NCBI GenBank assembly: GCA_944320355.1
Contig: CALUHC010000022.1
Location: 62,001-126,000 of the forward strand
Direction of reading: 5' to 3'
DNA length: 64,000 nucleotides
Origin: an uncultured Prevotella sp.
GTDB taxonomy: Bacteria; Bacteroidota; Bacteroidia; Bacteroidales; Bacteroidaceae
Shown piece after piece: positions 8,551-15,821 of the stretch. The position numbers were made by a program, and so were the translations under genes. How positions within the stretch are numbered: position 1 is the stretch's first letter; each line of letters begins with the position of its first letter. The notes beneath the pieces were generated by a model. It saw nothing but the letters and a program-made list of their open reading frames with translations, had not been told where the DNA came from and made no database searches.

Positions 8551-9371
8551 AATGCTCTTTTCTCTATATGCAGGCAGGCCATGCGCAGCTCTGTCATGTC
8601 TGCGATGGCCTCGGCGGCCTCTTCGCGGCATCGGGAGAAGCTGGGCCAGTCGTTGAAGTCTATGATGCACAGGCTGCCGTCGCAGCCCACAATGCAGTCG
8701 CCGCCATAAACGTCCACTCCGGCGATGGCCGCCGCGCGGCCCGCCGTCGCCCGCAGTTCGTCCACGCTGAACGGATAGTGGTGCGGAAGGCCGTTGCGAA
8801 GCTCGTCGCTGAACTTGGTCAGCCCGTCGTCGCCGGGATAGAAGAAGCGGAAAAAGTGCGTTCCGCGAACGCCATAGAACTTTACCAAGTCGCCCGGGAC
8901 GTGCGCCTGGACCATAACCTCGCCAACGCCGTTGGCGGCCATCAGCGACATTGTTGCGTCCACGTCGTCACGGTCGGCGGCATATCTCACGTCCCACGGG
9001 CTTTCGGCCACGCCGTGCGCGCGCTTCAGCCAATATCCGTGCGCGCCCTCCTCGGGCGGCACAGGCACGCCGCCCGCGCTCAGGGCGGCAGTGAGCCGCT
9101 GCCTGTCGCAGCACAAGGCGACTCCAGCCGGGCTGTTCACCACAACCGCGCCGTCTTTCTGCCGCGCGGCTAGAAAAGCCAATGTGGCCGGGTTGCGGCC
9201 CATGGACAAATAGACATCAGCATCGCTATCGGGTGCCATCCGGCTTTCGCCAACACACTCGACATCGATACCCCTGCGACTGAGCGCCTCGCTCACGCAA
9301 CCAATTATGGCAGCGTCCTTGCCCACCGAGTTTGGGGAATAACGCTCTGCCCTGCCTATGGCCAATATCAT
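8547..9371 (-). CDS. ATP-grasp protein (RimK / inositol-phosphate-kinase-like)
   Basis: A 274-aa protein with an ATP-grasp layout. An N-terminal Rossmann-like half (1-80, VYLSMGR, VVVNSPAGV) is followed by a phosphate-binding lysine in GYWLKRAHG (about 116), the strand VMVQAHVPGDLVKFYGV (152-168) and the metal-binding end CIIDFNDWPSF (Asp238, Asn240). The VQ...H..K.Y.V and ID.N..P pattern resembles inositol 1,3,4-trisphosphate 5/6-kinases as well as RimK-type ligases. Given the inositol-phosphate synthase two genes downstream, kinase or ligase action on an inositol derivative is attractive but unproven. First gene of the operon, with a consensus promoter 29 nt before its ATG. Confidence 0.75.
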   Translation of the reverse strand: MILAIGRAERYSPNSVGKDAAIIGCVSEALSRRGIDVECVGESRMAPDSDADVYLSMGRNPATLAFLAARQKDGAVVVNSPAGVALCCDRQRLTAALSAGGVPVPPEEGAHGYWLKRAHGVAESPWDVRYAADRDDVDATMSLMAANGVGEVMVQAHVPGDLVKFYGVRGTHFFRFFYPGDDGLTKFSDELRNGLPHHYPFSVDELRATAGRAAAIAGVDVYGGDCIVGCDGSLCIIDFNDWPSFSRCREEAAEAIADMTELRMACLHIEKRAL

Positions 9372-9399
9372 TTGTCCGGATTAGTTATATTCCGGGCGA

Positions 9400-9407
9400 C
9401 AAAGTTA
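9400..9407 (-). promoter_or_regulatory. -7 promoter box of the ATP-grasp operon
   Basis: TAACTTTG on the minus strand is a full match to TAnnTTTG, placing the start site near 9393 and giving a leader of about 20 nt. Confidence 0.6.
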
Positions 9408-9599
9408 GATAAAATATGTCTTATATCAGAAAACTTTGCGGCCATTTTAATTTTTCTTAGCAATATATTTCAGTAAAGTGTTCTAAACTTCTTGAAATAT
9501 GCTCTTTATGCCGTATATCTGCATTATATGCCGTCTGACGCCGGCAAATACTCAAGTATGAATGTCCGCAAGTTGCCAAACGTGTTTGAAAGAGTTTCA

Positions 9600-9735
9600 C
9601 TTGTCCCATCCTTTTCCAAAGGAGGGGCGGGGGTGGCTTGTCAAAATAGGTTTATACATAATACGTTTCATCATAGATTATGGCATTATTCTACAAACCA
9701 CCCATGCCCCTCCTTTGGAAAAGGAGGGGACAATG
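9600..9735. repeat. long inverted repeat (CCTTTTCC.AAAGGAGGGG family)
   Basis: Arms at about 9600-9641 and 9693-9735 are near-perfect reverse complements, sharing CCTCCTTTGGAAAAGG-type sequence plus GGGTGG / CCACCC. They surround an AT-rich 51-nt interior. It could form a large hairpin and is not associated with a gene. Confidence 0.7.
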
Positions 9736-9840
9736 CGTTTCTATTTGGCAATATGCGGACATTCATTTACTCAAGAAGTCAGGCCTTCACCATGCAAGAA
9801 CGTCCTTAACTGTTTCTGCGTCCGCATTCGTAGTTGGGAG

Positions 9841-9859
9841 TGACCTATTTGGGTTAAGG
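9841..9859. repeat. solo end of element B
   Basis: TGACCTATTTGGGTTAAGG equals the right terminal repeat and flank of the 192-bp element B, but no partner end lies nearby. It is likely a remnant or recombination product. Confidence 0.5.
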
Positions 9860-9981
9860 TACGTCCTTGTGTGGAATGAAGCCTTTTGCATACTGGCCAA
9901 TATCACATCACAAGGCCTTATTTTACGGTTATGTTTTCTTGCAGAGGTAAAAAATCCATGCGGAAATAGTGTGACAGCCAT

Positions 9982-10068
9982 GCGCACGAGCCATTGTCAG
10001 AACTCCTGCAACTACAGAAATTCTGACAACAGGACAATCGTTTGCACCCCTGTCTTCGCCTTCTGACT
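9982..10068. repeat. degenerate copy of the menB-flanking repeat
   Basis: The segments CAGAACTCCTGCAACTAC, GACAATCGT and CTGACTCCTTA follow the same order as in the tandem repeat at 39868-40031, with many substitutions. Confidence 0.5.
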
Positions 10069-10160
10069 CCTTAATTTTAACATTTAAGAAAATGCTGAAA
10101 TAGGAAACGAAAAGCTTCGTGGAATAGATTGTCTTGACAAAAACGGCTCTCTTTTTTGTG

Positions 10161-10483
10161 ATATATGCCGTTTTGAAATCCGAAACGGCATGTATTGCGT
10201 CGCGAAACAGGCCATATCGCAGGGTAAAATGGCACATACGGCAGGCCGTTTTTGGCCAAAATGCGTCGTTTCGGGTAGCTTTTCGCCGGATATTGGGGCG
10301 CTCTTTGTTGCGCAGTGTGCTCAAACCTTCTGCTAATCGTGTGGTTTACAGCAGCTTGCGATTGCACATCCATTTTCGCGTTATTTGCAGCCGTGGCAGT
10401 CTTTTCGTTTGGAAATGCGATTTCTGGGAGCCTTTTTCTTGCGGCGATTAACATAATTAACAATCATTGACGCGCGGCTGGCT
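10161..10483. repeat. composite repeat, copy 1 (palindrome array 2 plus tail)
   Basis: Palindromic 13-bp cores at 10161, 10183, 10205 and 10227 keep the 22-bp step, though the halves are degenerate (TGTAT, CATAT and CATAC replace CGTTT). They are followed by GGCAGGCCGTTTTTGG, a conserved block at 10349-10393 (GCTTGCGATTGCAC, TTTTCGCGTTATTTGC) and an AT-rich block at 10448-10483 containing ATTAACA and TTGAC. The same order recurs at 61922-62240. Confidence 0.75.
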
Positions 10484-10534
10484 CAAGCTGCCTGTGCCCA
10501 TGCGGCATCCCGGCTGGGGGCAGGCAAACGAGAA

Positions 10535-10571
10535 CCGCCGCCCGCTGTCTGTTGTGATAGGCGGGCGGCGG
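10535..10571 (-). terminator. terminator of the phosphate transporter gene
   Basis: CCGCCGCCCGC (10535-10545) pairs perfectly with GCGGGCGGCGG (10561-10571). It lies 27 nt after the stop of the minus-strand transporter and has only a weak T-tract. Confidence 0.6.
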
Positions 10572-10597
10572 CGCTATGGTGTTGCGTAGGCTGTGCG

Positions 10598-12841
10598 TCA
10601 GTTGCCGTAGAAACGGTTGGCAGCGCGCAGCTGGTGGCGCATTATGCTGAGGAATTCCTGGCTCTCTTGGAGTATGTTCAGGTAGACGAGCGATATCTTG
10701 AGGTTCTTCACGTCGTGGTCGCTCTGCATACGGTCGTAGTGGTGCTTGCGTATCACGGACAGCTCGTCTTTCAGTTGGTCGGCCTCTGTGAGCACGGAGT
10801 CATACTCGTCGAAGTGGGTCGTGGAGAGCATTGCCTCTGTTCGTGTCATAAGGTCGGCAATCTTCTCGCGCACTGGTCGGTATTCGTCCACGAACACTTG
10901 TGGCATCGGGTTGAAGTTGTTGTCCACGTGTTCCTTTATCGGGTCGAGCATACGCTTCAGGCAATAGATGAACTGCGAGTCGCTGTTCACGCCCAGATGG
11001 TACCATGTGTTGCGCTCGGCGGCCACTGCCATTGGCACGCGGCGCAGCGCGAGCAGCTCCTTGCGGCGGAACTTCTTGAGCTGTTCCTGCTCGTTCTTCA
11101 GCTCGCGCTGGCTCTTGGAGAGTGTGTGCAGGTTCTCGTTGGCCAGGCCGTCTATTATCTTGTTGAACTGGTCGAGGGCGAAGCGGTTCACGAAACTCTG
11201 CGTGCGCGACACGTGCTTGATGAGCAGGTCCCACACAATCTCGGGGTCGCGTGTGCGCATCATCAGGCGGAACACGTCGTCCTTGCCTTCCTCCTTGGCC
11301 TTCTTGCCATACTGTATGTTGCTCCTCACGAGCATTATCACCACGATGGCCATGAAGATGAACATGGCCACAAAGCCTCCGTAATACATCAGCAGGCACA
11401 CTATGGCGCAGGCTCCGAAGGCCACGCCGGCGGTGATGAACCAGCCGCCGATGACGGAGATGACACCTGTGACGCGGAACACGGCGCTCTCGCGCGACCA
11501 AGCACGGTCGGCAAGGCTCGAACCCATGGCCACCATGAAGGTGACGTAGGTCGTTGACAGCGGCAGCTTGTAGTTGGTTCCGAAGGTTATCAGCATGGAG
11601 GCCAGCACAAGGTTGACGGCGGCGCGCACCACGTCGAACGCCGCGCCGTCGGCCAGTATGGCGTCTTCCTTGCGGAAGCGGGAGTCTATCCACGCCGAGA
11701 CTGACTTCGGGATGTACTTCGACACGAAGCCTCCGGCATCCTGCGTGGCGCGCACTATGCTGCGTGCGGCCCTCGACGTGCCGAACATCTCGTCGCCCTC
11801 GTCCTGGCGCGACAGGTCTACGCTGGTCTTTATCACGTTCTGCGCCTTCTTCGATGTGGTCATGGCGACAATCATTATGATGCCCGCCAGCATGAGATAC
11901 AGCAGAGGTGTCTTGGCCGAAGTCATCAGCGAGGACATGAAGAAGGTCTCGTCGTTGCCGTTGCCGTTGGCCACAAAGTCCTGGTAGGAGTCCAGGCCGG
12001 CCAGCGGAACGCCGATGAAGTTGACGAGGTCATTGCCGGCAAAGGCCATGGCCAGGGCGAAAGTGCCCATCAGCACCACCAGCTTGAACACGTTGACGCG
12101 CAGCAGGTGGATTAACTCCATGACGACGGTGGAGGCCACAAACGTCCATGCCAGCAGCATATTGGTGTTCTCCGTTATCCACGCCTTGCTTTCTTCGCTG
12201 ATCAGCGGCGACTTGGCCAGGCCCTGGATGAAGATGAAATAGGCAAGGCAGGTGAACGCGATGCCGCCGAAGACGGCCACCGTGTAGCGCAGGTGCTTCT
12301 TGTAGTTGAAGGTGAAAATGACGCGCGAAATCCACTGGACTATTATTCCGAACACGAAAGCGATGGCCACGCTCACGAATATGGCTATGATGACGCTCAG
12401 GGCCTTGTTGCTGTTCAGCAGGTCGTCAAAGCCGAGCGACGGGTCGCCGCTCATCTTCAGTATGGCCAGAACGAACGTGCCGCCGAGCAGCTCGAACACA
12501 AGCGACACCGTGGTCGACGTGGGCAAGCCCAGCGTGTTGAACATATCGAGGACGATGACGTCCGTGACCATCACCGCGAGGAATATCGTCATCACCTCGT
12601 GGAAGTTGTAGTTCGCGGGGTGCATGATGCCGTGCCGCGCCACGTCCATCATGCCTGCGCTCATCACCGAGCCTACAAGCACGCCTATGGACGCGATGAA
12701 AATGACGGTCTTGAACTTCGCCACCTTGGCTCCGATGGCGGAGTTTAGGAAGTTCACAGCGTCGTTGCTCACTCCCACAAACAGGTCAAACACCGCCAAC
12801 ACGAGCAGGAAGACCACGATAACCAAATAAATTGCTTCCAT
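10598..12841 (-). CDS. pitA: inorganic phosphate transporter (PiT) with PhoU-like C-terminal domain
   Basis: 747 aa. The two PHO4 signatures are present: GVSNDAVNFLNSAIG near residue 23 and AFAGNDLVNFIGVPLAG near residue 268, each at the start of a repeat of membrane helices. LPTSTTVSLVF and LPLSTTYVTFM are the matching inner motifs. After about residue 520 the protein becomes soluble, charged and helical (PhoU-like), a common Bacteroidetes fusion that probably gates transport. It acts in the inner membrane, importing phosphate with a cation. It is a single gene with its own promoter and terminator. No pho two-component or Pst genes are nearby. Confidence 0.92.
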   Translation of the reverse strand: MEAIYLVIVVFLLVLAVFDLFVGVSNDAVNFLNSAIGAKVAKFKTVIFIASIGVLVGSVMSAGMMDVARHGIMHPANYNFHEVMTIFLAVMVTDVIVLDMFNTLGLPTSTTVSLVFELLGGTFVLAILKMSGDPSLGFDDLLNSNKALSVIIAIFVSVAIAFVFGIIVQWISRVIFTFNYKKHLRYTVAVFGGIAFTCLAYFIFIQGLAKSPLISEESKAWITENTNMLLAWTFVASTVVMELIHLLRVNVFKLVVLMGTFALAMAFAGNDLVNFIGVPLAGLDSYQDFVANGNGNDETFFMSSLMTSAKTPLLYLMLAGIIMIVAMTTSKKAQNVIKTSVDLSRQDEGDEMFGTSRAARSIVRATQDAGGFVSKYIPKSVSAWIDSRFRKEDAILADGAAFDVVRAAVNLVLASMLITFGTNYKLPLSTTYVTFMVAMGSSLADRAWSRESAVFRVTGVISVIGGWFITAGVAFGACAIVCLLMYYGGFVAMFIFMAIVVIMLVRSNIQYGKKAKEEGKDDVFRLMMRTRDPEIVWDLLIKHVSRTQSFVNRFALDQFNKIIDGLANENLHTLSKSQRELKNEQEQLKKFRRKELLALRRVPMAVAAERNTWYHLGVNSDSQFIYCLKRMLDPIKEHVDNNFNPMPQVFVDEYRPVREKIADLMTRTEAMLSTTHFDEYDSVLTEADQLKDELSVIRKHHYDRMQSDHDVKNLKISLVYLNILQESQEFLSIMRHQLRAANRFYGN

Positions 12842-12872
12842 AAAAAATTAAGTTTCGTTCTGAAAATCGCTG

Positions 12873-12880
12873 CAAAATTA
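12873..12880 (-). promoter_or_regulatory. -7 promoter box of the phosphate transporter
   Basis: TAATTTTG on the minus strand, 31 nt before the ATG, matches TAnnTTTG. The rest of 12842-13200 holds only this promoter and the terminator at 13008-13044. Confidence 0.55.
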
Positions 12881-13007
12881 AGAAACGTATTTTACATCTT
12901 GAATACACGTGTGTTTCATTTATGTTACAAAAGTCGCGCAGCCTGCAAACCGGCAATGCCTTGCTGGCATGATTGCCACGGTGTTGAGGCGTTGCCGTGT
13001 GCCTGTG

Positions 13008-13044
13008 AAAAAAGTCCCGGCACAGTCGTCTCGACTGTGCCGGG
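13008..13044 (-). terminator. intrinsic terminator of the LemA/TPM operon
   Basis: CCCGGCACAGTCG (13016-13028) pairs perfectly over 13 bp with CGACTGTGCCGGG around a 3-nt loop. On the minus strand it is followed by CTTTTTT. It lies about 155 nt after the TPM gene stop. Confidence 0.85.
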
Positions 13045-13200
13045 GCATGGATGATTCAAAAAAAATGTAACCTATGAAAATGTTTTCGTTGCGTTTCTTA
13101 TGTTTCTGTCTGCCGGTCCAGCCGGGCTGCGACGGCTTTCGGATGCTGCGTTCTGGGCCGGTCAGGAGCCGGCAGTGGCTTGCATTGCGCCGCGCCTGGT

Positions 13201-14142
13201 CTACCAGCTCGACTCCGAGCCGCCGCCGCCGCTGTCGCCTCCGCCAAAGCTGCCTCCGCTGAAGCCGCCGCCTCCGCCGCCATATCCGCCGCGCCCGCCA
13301 TGCAGAAGCGAGCCGAGCATCATGCCTGCAAGGAACGAGCCCAGGCCCGAGCCGCCGTGCCTGTCGTCATCTGCGGGCGTGTTCTCTACCGTCACCTTGC
13401 CGCAGTGGGCGCAGACGTAGACATCCTTGCGCATACGCCGGCCGTCGGCCGCGCGGTAAAAGTCGGTTGACATGAGGCTCAGCTTGCGCATCCCGCAGTT
13501 GGGGCAGCGCCGTTTGCGCTGGCCGAACACGCCGGTGGCGGCAAGCACCACGGCCAGGATGATGATGAACATCACTATCGGTGCCATCCCTATGCCCTCG
13601 TCTGCCGGGGCCTCGGGCTTCATGGTGCCATCGAGCACGGCGCACACCGCCCCTACTCCGGCCACAATCCCGCTGCTGACATCGCCCCGGCGGAAGGCCG
13701 GAACCATATAGCGCGACTGGATGCGCTTGCCCATCGCGTCGGTGAGGTGGCCCTCTATGCCATAGCCGGTGTGGAATCTTATCTTGCGCTGGTCGCCCAC
13801 GTAGAGTATCAGCAGGCCGTTGTCGCTCTCAGCCTTGCCTACGCCCCAATGGCGGAACAGGCTCTGCGCGAAGTCGAACGGCGCGGCTTCGCCTATCGAT
13901 GGCAGCACCACCACGGCGGTCTCAATGCCTGTAGTGGCTTCAAGGCGGGCAAGGAGCGCGTTCACTGTGTCGCGGGCGGCGGCCGACATCAGCCTTGCCG
14001 GGTCGGAGACATACTGCCTGCGGTCGGCCACGTGGACGTTGGGCACACTCTCCACGGTGTATGCCCTGCCGCCCTCCTGCGCCACGATGGGGAGCAGGAA
14101 GGCGAATGCCATGATCAGCGCCAGTGCTGTGCGTCTTGCCAT
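13201..14142 (-). CDS. TPM-domain membrane protein with zinc ribbon and Gly-rich tail (YgcG-like)
   Basis: A 313-aa protein: signal peptide (1-22), TPM domain (about 40-165, with LLILYVGDQRKIRFHTGYG), a membrane helix (about 187-205), a zinc ribbon with CPNC at 213-216 and CAHC at 244-247, and a tail rich in glycine and serine ending SESSW. TPM proteins are linked to membrane protein or photosystem repair in plants and to the envelope in bacteria; the bacterial role is unclear. The inserted zinc ribbon faces the cytoplasm if the helix spans once. It lies 8 nt after lemA, the classic LemA-TPM pairing. The Gly-rich end makes strong antisense open frames that are not genes. Confidence 0.88.
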   Translation of the reverse strand: MARRTALALIMAFAFLLPIVAQEGGRAYTVESVPNVHVADRRQYVSDPARLMSAAARDTVNALLARLEATTGIETAVVVLPSIGEAAPFDFAQSLFRHWGVGKAESDNGLLILYVGDQRKIRFHTGYGIEGHLTDAMGKRIQSRYMVPAFRRGDVSSGIVAGVGAVCAVLDGTMKPEAPADEGIGMAPIVMFIIILAVVLAATGVFGQRKRRCPNCGMRKLSLMSTDFYRAADGRRMRKDVYVCAHCGKVTVENTPADDDRHGGSGLGSFLAGMMLGSLLHGGRGGYGGGGGGFSGGSFGGGDSGGGGSESSW

Positions 14143-14150
14143 TGTGCCTG

Positions 14151-14744
14151 TCAGAATTTCACTTCGGGAGCCTTCTCTGCCCCCTCGGCAGCCTCAAAGT
14201 AGGCTTTCTTGTCGAATCCGAAGATGCCGGCAAGTATGTTTTTGGGGAAGCGGCGTATGGCCACGTTGTATGCCTTGGCCGCGTCGTTGAAGTCCTTGCG
14301 GGCCACGGTGATGCGGTTCTCTGTGCCTTCGAGCTGCGACTGCAGTTCGAGGAAGTTCTGGTTGGCCTTCAGCTGCGGGTAGTTCTCGGCCACCATGAGC
14401 AGCCGTCCCAGCGCGGCCGAGACGTTGCCCTGCGCCTTCTGGTAGGCGGCCAGCCGCTCGGGGCTGAGGTCGGTGGGGTCAACGGTCACCTGCGTGGCCT
14501 TGCTCCGCGCCTCTACCACCTGCGCGAGGGTGGTCTGCTCGTGCGTGGCGTAGCCCTTGACAGTGCTGACGAGGTTTGGTATGAGGTCGGCCCGGCGCTG
14601 GTATTGCGTCTCTACGTTGGCCCACTTGCCGGCCACCTGCTCGTCCATGGACACGAGGCCGTTGTATCCTGTGACACACCACAGCAGGAGAACAACCACG
14701 ATTGCCCCTGCAATTATCCATCCCAAATGTTTCTTTACGTTCAT
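14151..14744 (-). CDS. lemA: LemA family protein
   Basis: A 197-aa LemA protein. A short basic N-terminus and membrane helix (about 8-26) lead to a helical bundle with the family signature VETQYQRRADLIPNLVSTVKGYATHEQ (about 45-71), written here as two adjacent segments VETQYQRRAD and LIPNLVSTVKGYATHEQ, then RLLMVAENYPQLKANQNF and FNDAAKAYNVAIRRFP. Membrane-anchored, function poorly known. A frame extending upstream to 14810 is rejected because the ATG at 14744 opens a basic N-terminus and membrane helix typical of LemA. Third gene of a four-gene operon. Confidence 0.9.
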   Translation of the reverse strand: MNVKKHLGWIIAGAIVVVLLLWCVTGYNGLVSMDEQVAGKWANVETQYQRRADLIPNLVSTVKGYATHEQTTLAQVVEARSKATQVTVDPTDLSPERLAAYQKAQGNVSAALGRLLMVAENYPQLKANQNFLELQSQLEGTENRITVARKDFNDAAKAYNVAIRRFPKNILAGIFGFDKKAYFEAAEGAEKAPEVKF

Positions 14745-14787
14745 TTTCTTTATCTGTTGTTGGTTTGTTTGACTCTTGCCGGTAGCG

Positions 14788-14940
14788 TCAGCGGCCGCCC
14801 GCGGCCACACTGTCAGTGCCGCCGCCGGGCTGCGTGCCGCCGTGGGCCATGCCCCCGGTGACGCTCCTCACGCATATCCACAGCAACAATAGTGCCACAA
14901 TGGCCAGCGCGGCGTTTATTAGTTTCTTTTCACTAAGCAT
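14788..14940 (-). CDS. small membrane peptide, 50 aa, in the LemA operon
   Basis: An open frame too short for usual lists: ATG at 14940, TGA at 14788-14790. The peptide begins MLSEKKLINAAL, has one hydrophobic helix (about residues 8-24, ALAIVALLLLWICV) and a Gly-rich hydrophilic tail. The start lies 1 nt after the stop of the 160-aa gene and the stop 43 nt before lemA, typical operon spacing. The single helix and Lys-rich N-terminus suggest an N-in inner-membrane peptide, possibly a partner of LemA or TPM. No family recognised. Confidence 0.6.
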   Translation of the reverse strand: MLSEKKLINAALAIVALLLLWICVRSVTGGMAHGGTQPGGGTDSVAAGGR

Positions 14941-14941
14941 C

Positions 14942-15424
14942 TTAATAATTCTCAATGGCCTCTATCCGCTCGCGCGTTTTCTTGCGCTTCTTGGAGCCGA
15001 AGATGGAGAAGAAGTCGAATGTGGCCAGCGGAGTGGGCCGCGGCGTGGCGCGCATCTCATCGTACATCTTCTGCAACGAGCCTGCCAGGCTGAAGCCCAT
15101 CTGCGGCATCGAGCCATAGATGACCACCTCGCTCAGCGCTCTGTACTTGCGCAGCAGCTCCAGGGTGTCTGTCAGTTCGTCAGTGCGCAGGCACAGGGTC
15201 TCGTATCCCGGGTGGCCGAATATCAGGCTGTCAACGCCGGCCGGGATGGTAACCCCTCCCTTGTAGTCGGTCATCAGCTGGCTGAAGTTGGCATCGTCGA
15301 GCGTCACCACCACGCTGCCCACCGGCACTTTCGTCTCCATATCTATCACCACCACATCCCTCTGGGCGTGCGAGCAAAGGCTCACGGCGGCGAACATCGG
15401 CACTATCAACCACTTCATTGACAT
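14942..15424 (-). CDS. secreted 160-aa protein with a carboxypeptidase-regulatory-like domain
   Basis: A signal peptide (MSMKWLIVPMFAAVSLCSHAQ) precedes a small beta-sandwich of the carboxypeptidase-regulatory/TonB-plug type (DMETKVPVGSVVVTLDDANF, KGGVTIPAGVDSLIF, GYETLCL). After it come a helical part with MGFSLAGSLQKMYDEM and a very basic end (SKKRKKTRERIEAI). It is periplasmic or lipid-exposed, with unknown function. GGAGG lies 6 nt before the ATG at 15424; a second ATG two codons in (15418) is possible. First gene of the operon with the 50-aa peptide, lemA and TPM, behind a TAACTTTG promoter. Confidence 0.75.
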   Translation of the reverse strand: MSMKWLIVPMFAAVSLCSHAQRDVVVIDMETKVPVGSVVVTLDDANFSQLMTDYKGGVTIPAGVDSLIFGHPGYETLCLRTDELTDTLELLRKYRALSEVVIYGSMPQMGFSLAGSLQKMYDEMRATPRPTPLATFDFFSIFGSKKRKKTRERIEAIENY

Positions 15425-15457
15425 GATTGCCTCCTTCCTTCTGTAAGATTATATATA

Positions 15458-15465
15458 CAAAGTTA
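15458..15465 (-). promoter_or_regulatory. -7 promoter box of the LemA/TPM operon
   Basis: TAACTTTG on the minus strand fully matches TAnnTTTG, 33 nt before the ATG at 15424. Confidence 0.6.
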
Positions 15466-15599
15466 CGTTTTTTGTCCGAACGCCGCAAGCCACCCGTGGC
15501 AGCGTTTTCTATTTTTTTGATGTTTTAATCTTTATTTCGCGCATTTTCGCTACCTTTGTATTGGGTAGCAATGCCCTGTATAATATAATGTGTCATAAA

Positions 15600-15785
15600 A
15601 GTAGGCAGGTTGCCAAGTAGTTATATGGAGTTAACGGGAGTTAGGCTCCCTTACGGTCGCCCGGAGTTAGCGGACACGTGTTGTTGAGCTTGCGAAAAAT
15701 AGCTTTAGTGGGTAATGTCCGCTAACTCCATGAACGAGCGCAGCGAGTGATAACTTCTGCTAACTCCGGCTAACTCCTCACATTT
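15600..15785. repeat. GCTAACTCC inverted repeat cluster
   Basis: GGAGTTAGCGGACA (15663-15676) and TGTCCGCTAACTCC (15716-15729) are perfect 14-bp inverted arms. Further GTTAACGGGAGTTAGG and GCTAACTCCGGCTAACTCC copies flank them. A related run (CTCTAACTCC, AGCGATAATTTCC) occurs at about 39800-39865. This fills most of the 400-bp gap before the helicase; no gene seen. Confidence 0.65.
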
Positions 15786-15821
15786 GGCAGAATGCGGATA
15801 TTTATTAATGTGTAAAACGGC

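Larger units (their letters stand above)
9408..10597. other. 1.2-kb intergenic repeat field
   Basis: This is the longest gene-free interval. It is AT-richer than its surroundings up to about 10.1 kb. It holds an inverted repeat pair (9600-9735), a solo element-B end (9841-9859), a degenerate copy of the menB-flanking repeat (9982-10068), a composite palindrome element (10161-10483) and the PiT terminator. No frame here looks coding. Confidence 0.6.

Noticed and set aside
11509-11530. tRNA-like TTCGAAC-type word
   Set aside because: It lies inside the phosphate transporter coding region with no cloverleaf; no tRNA was recognised in any intergenic gap.
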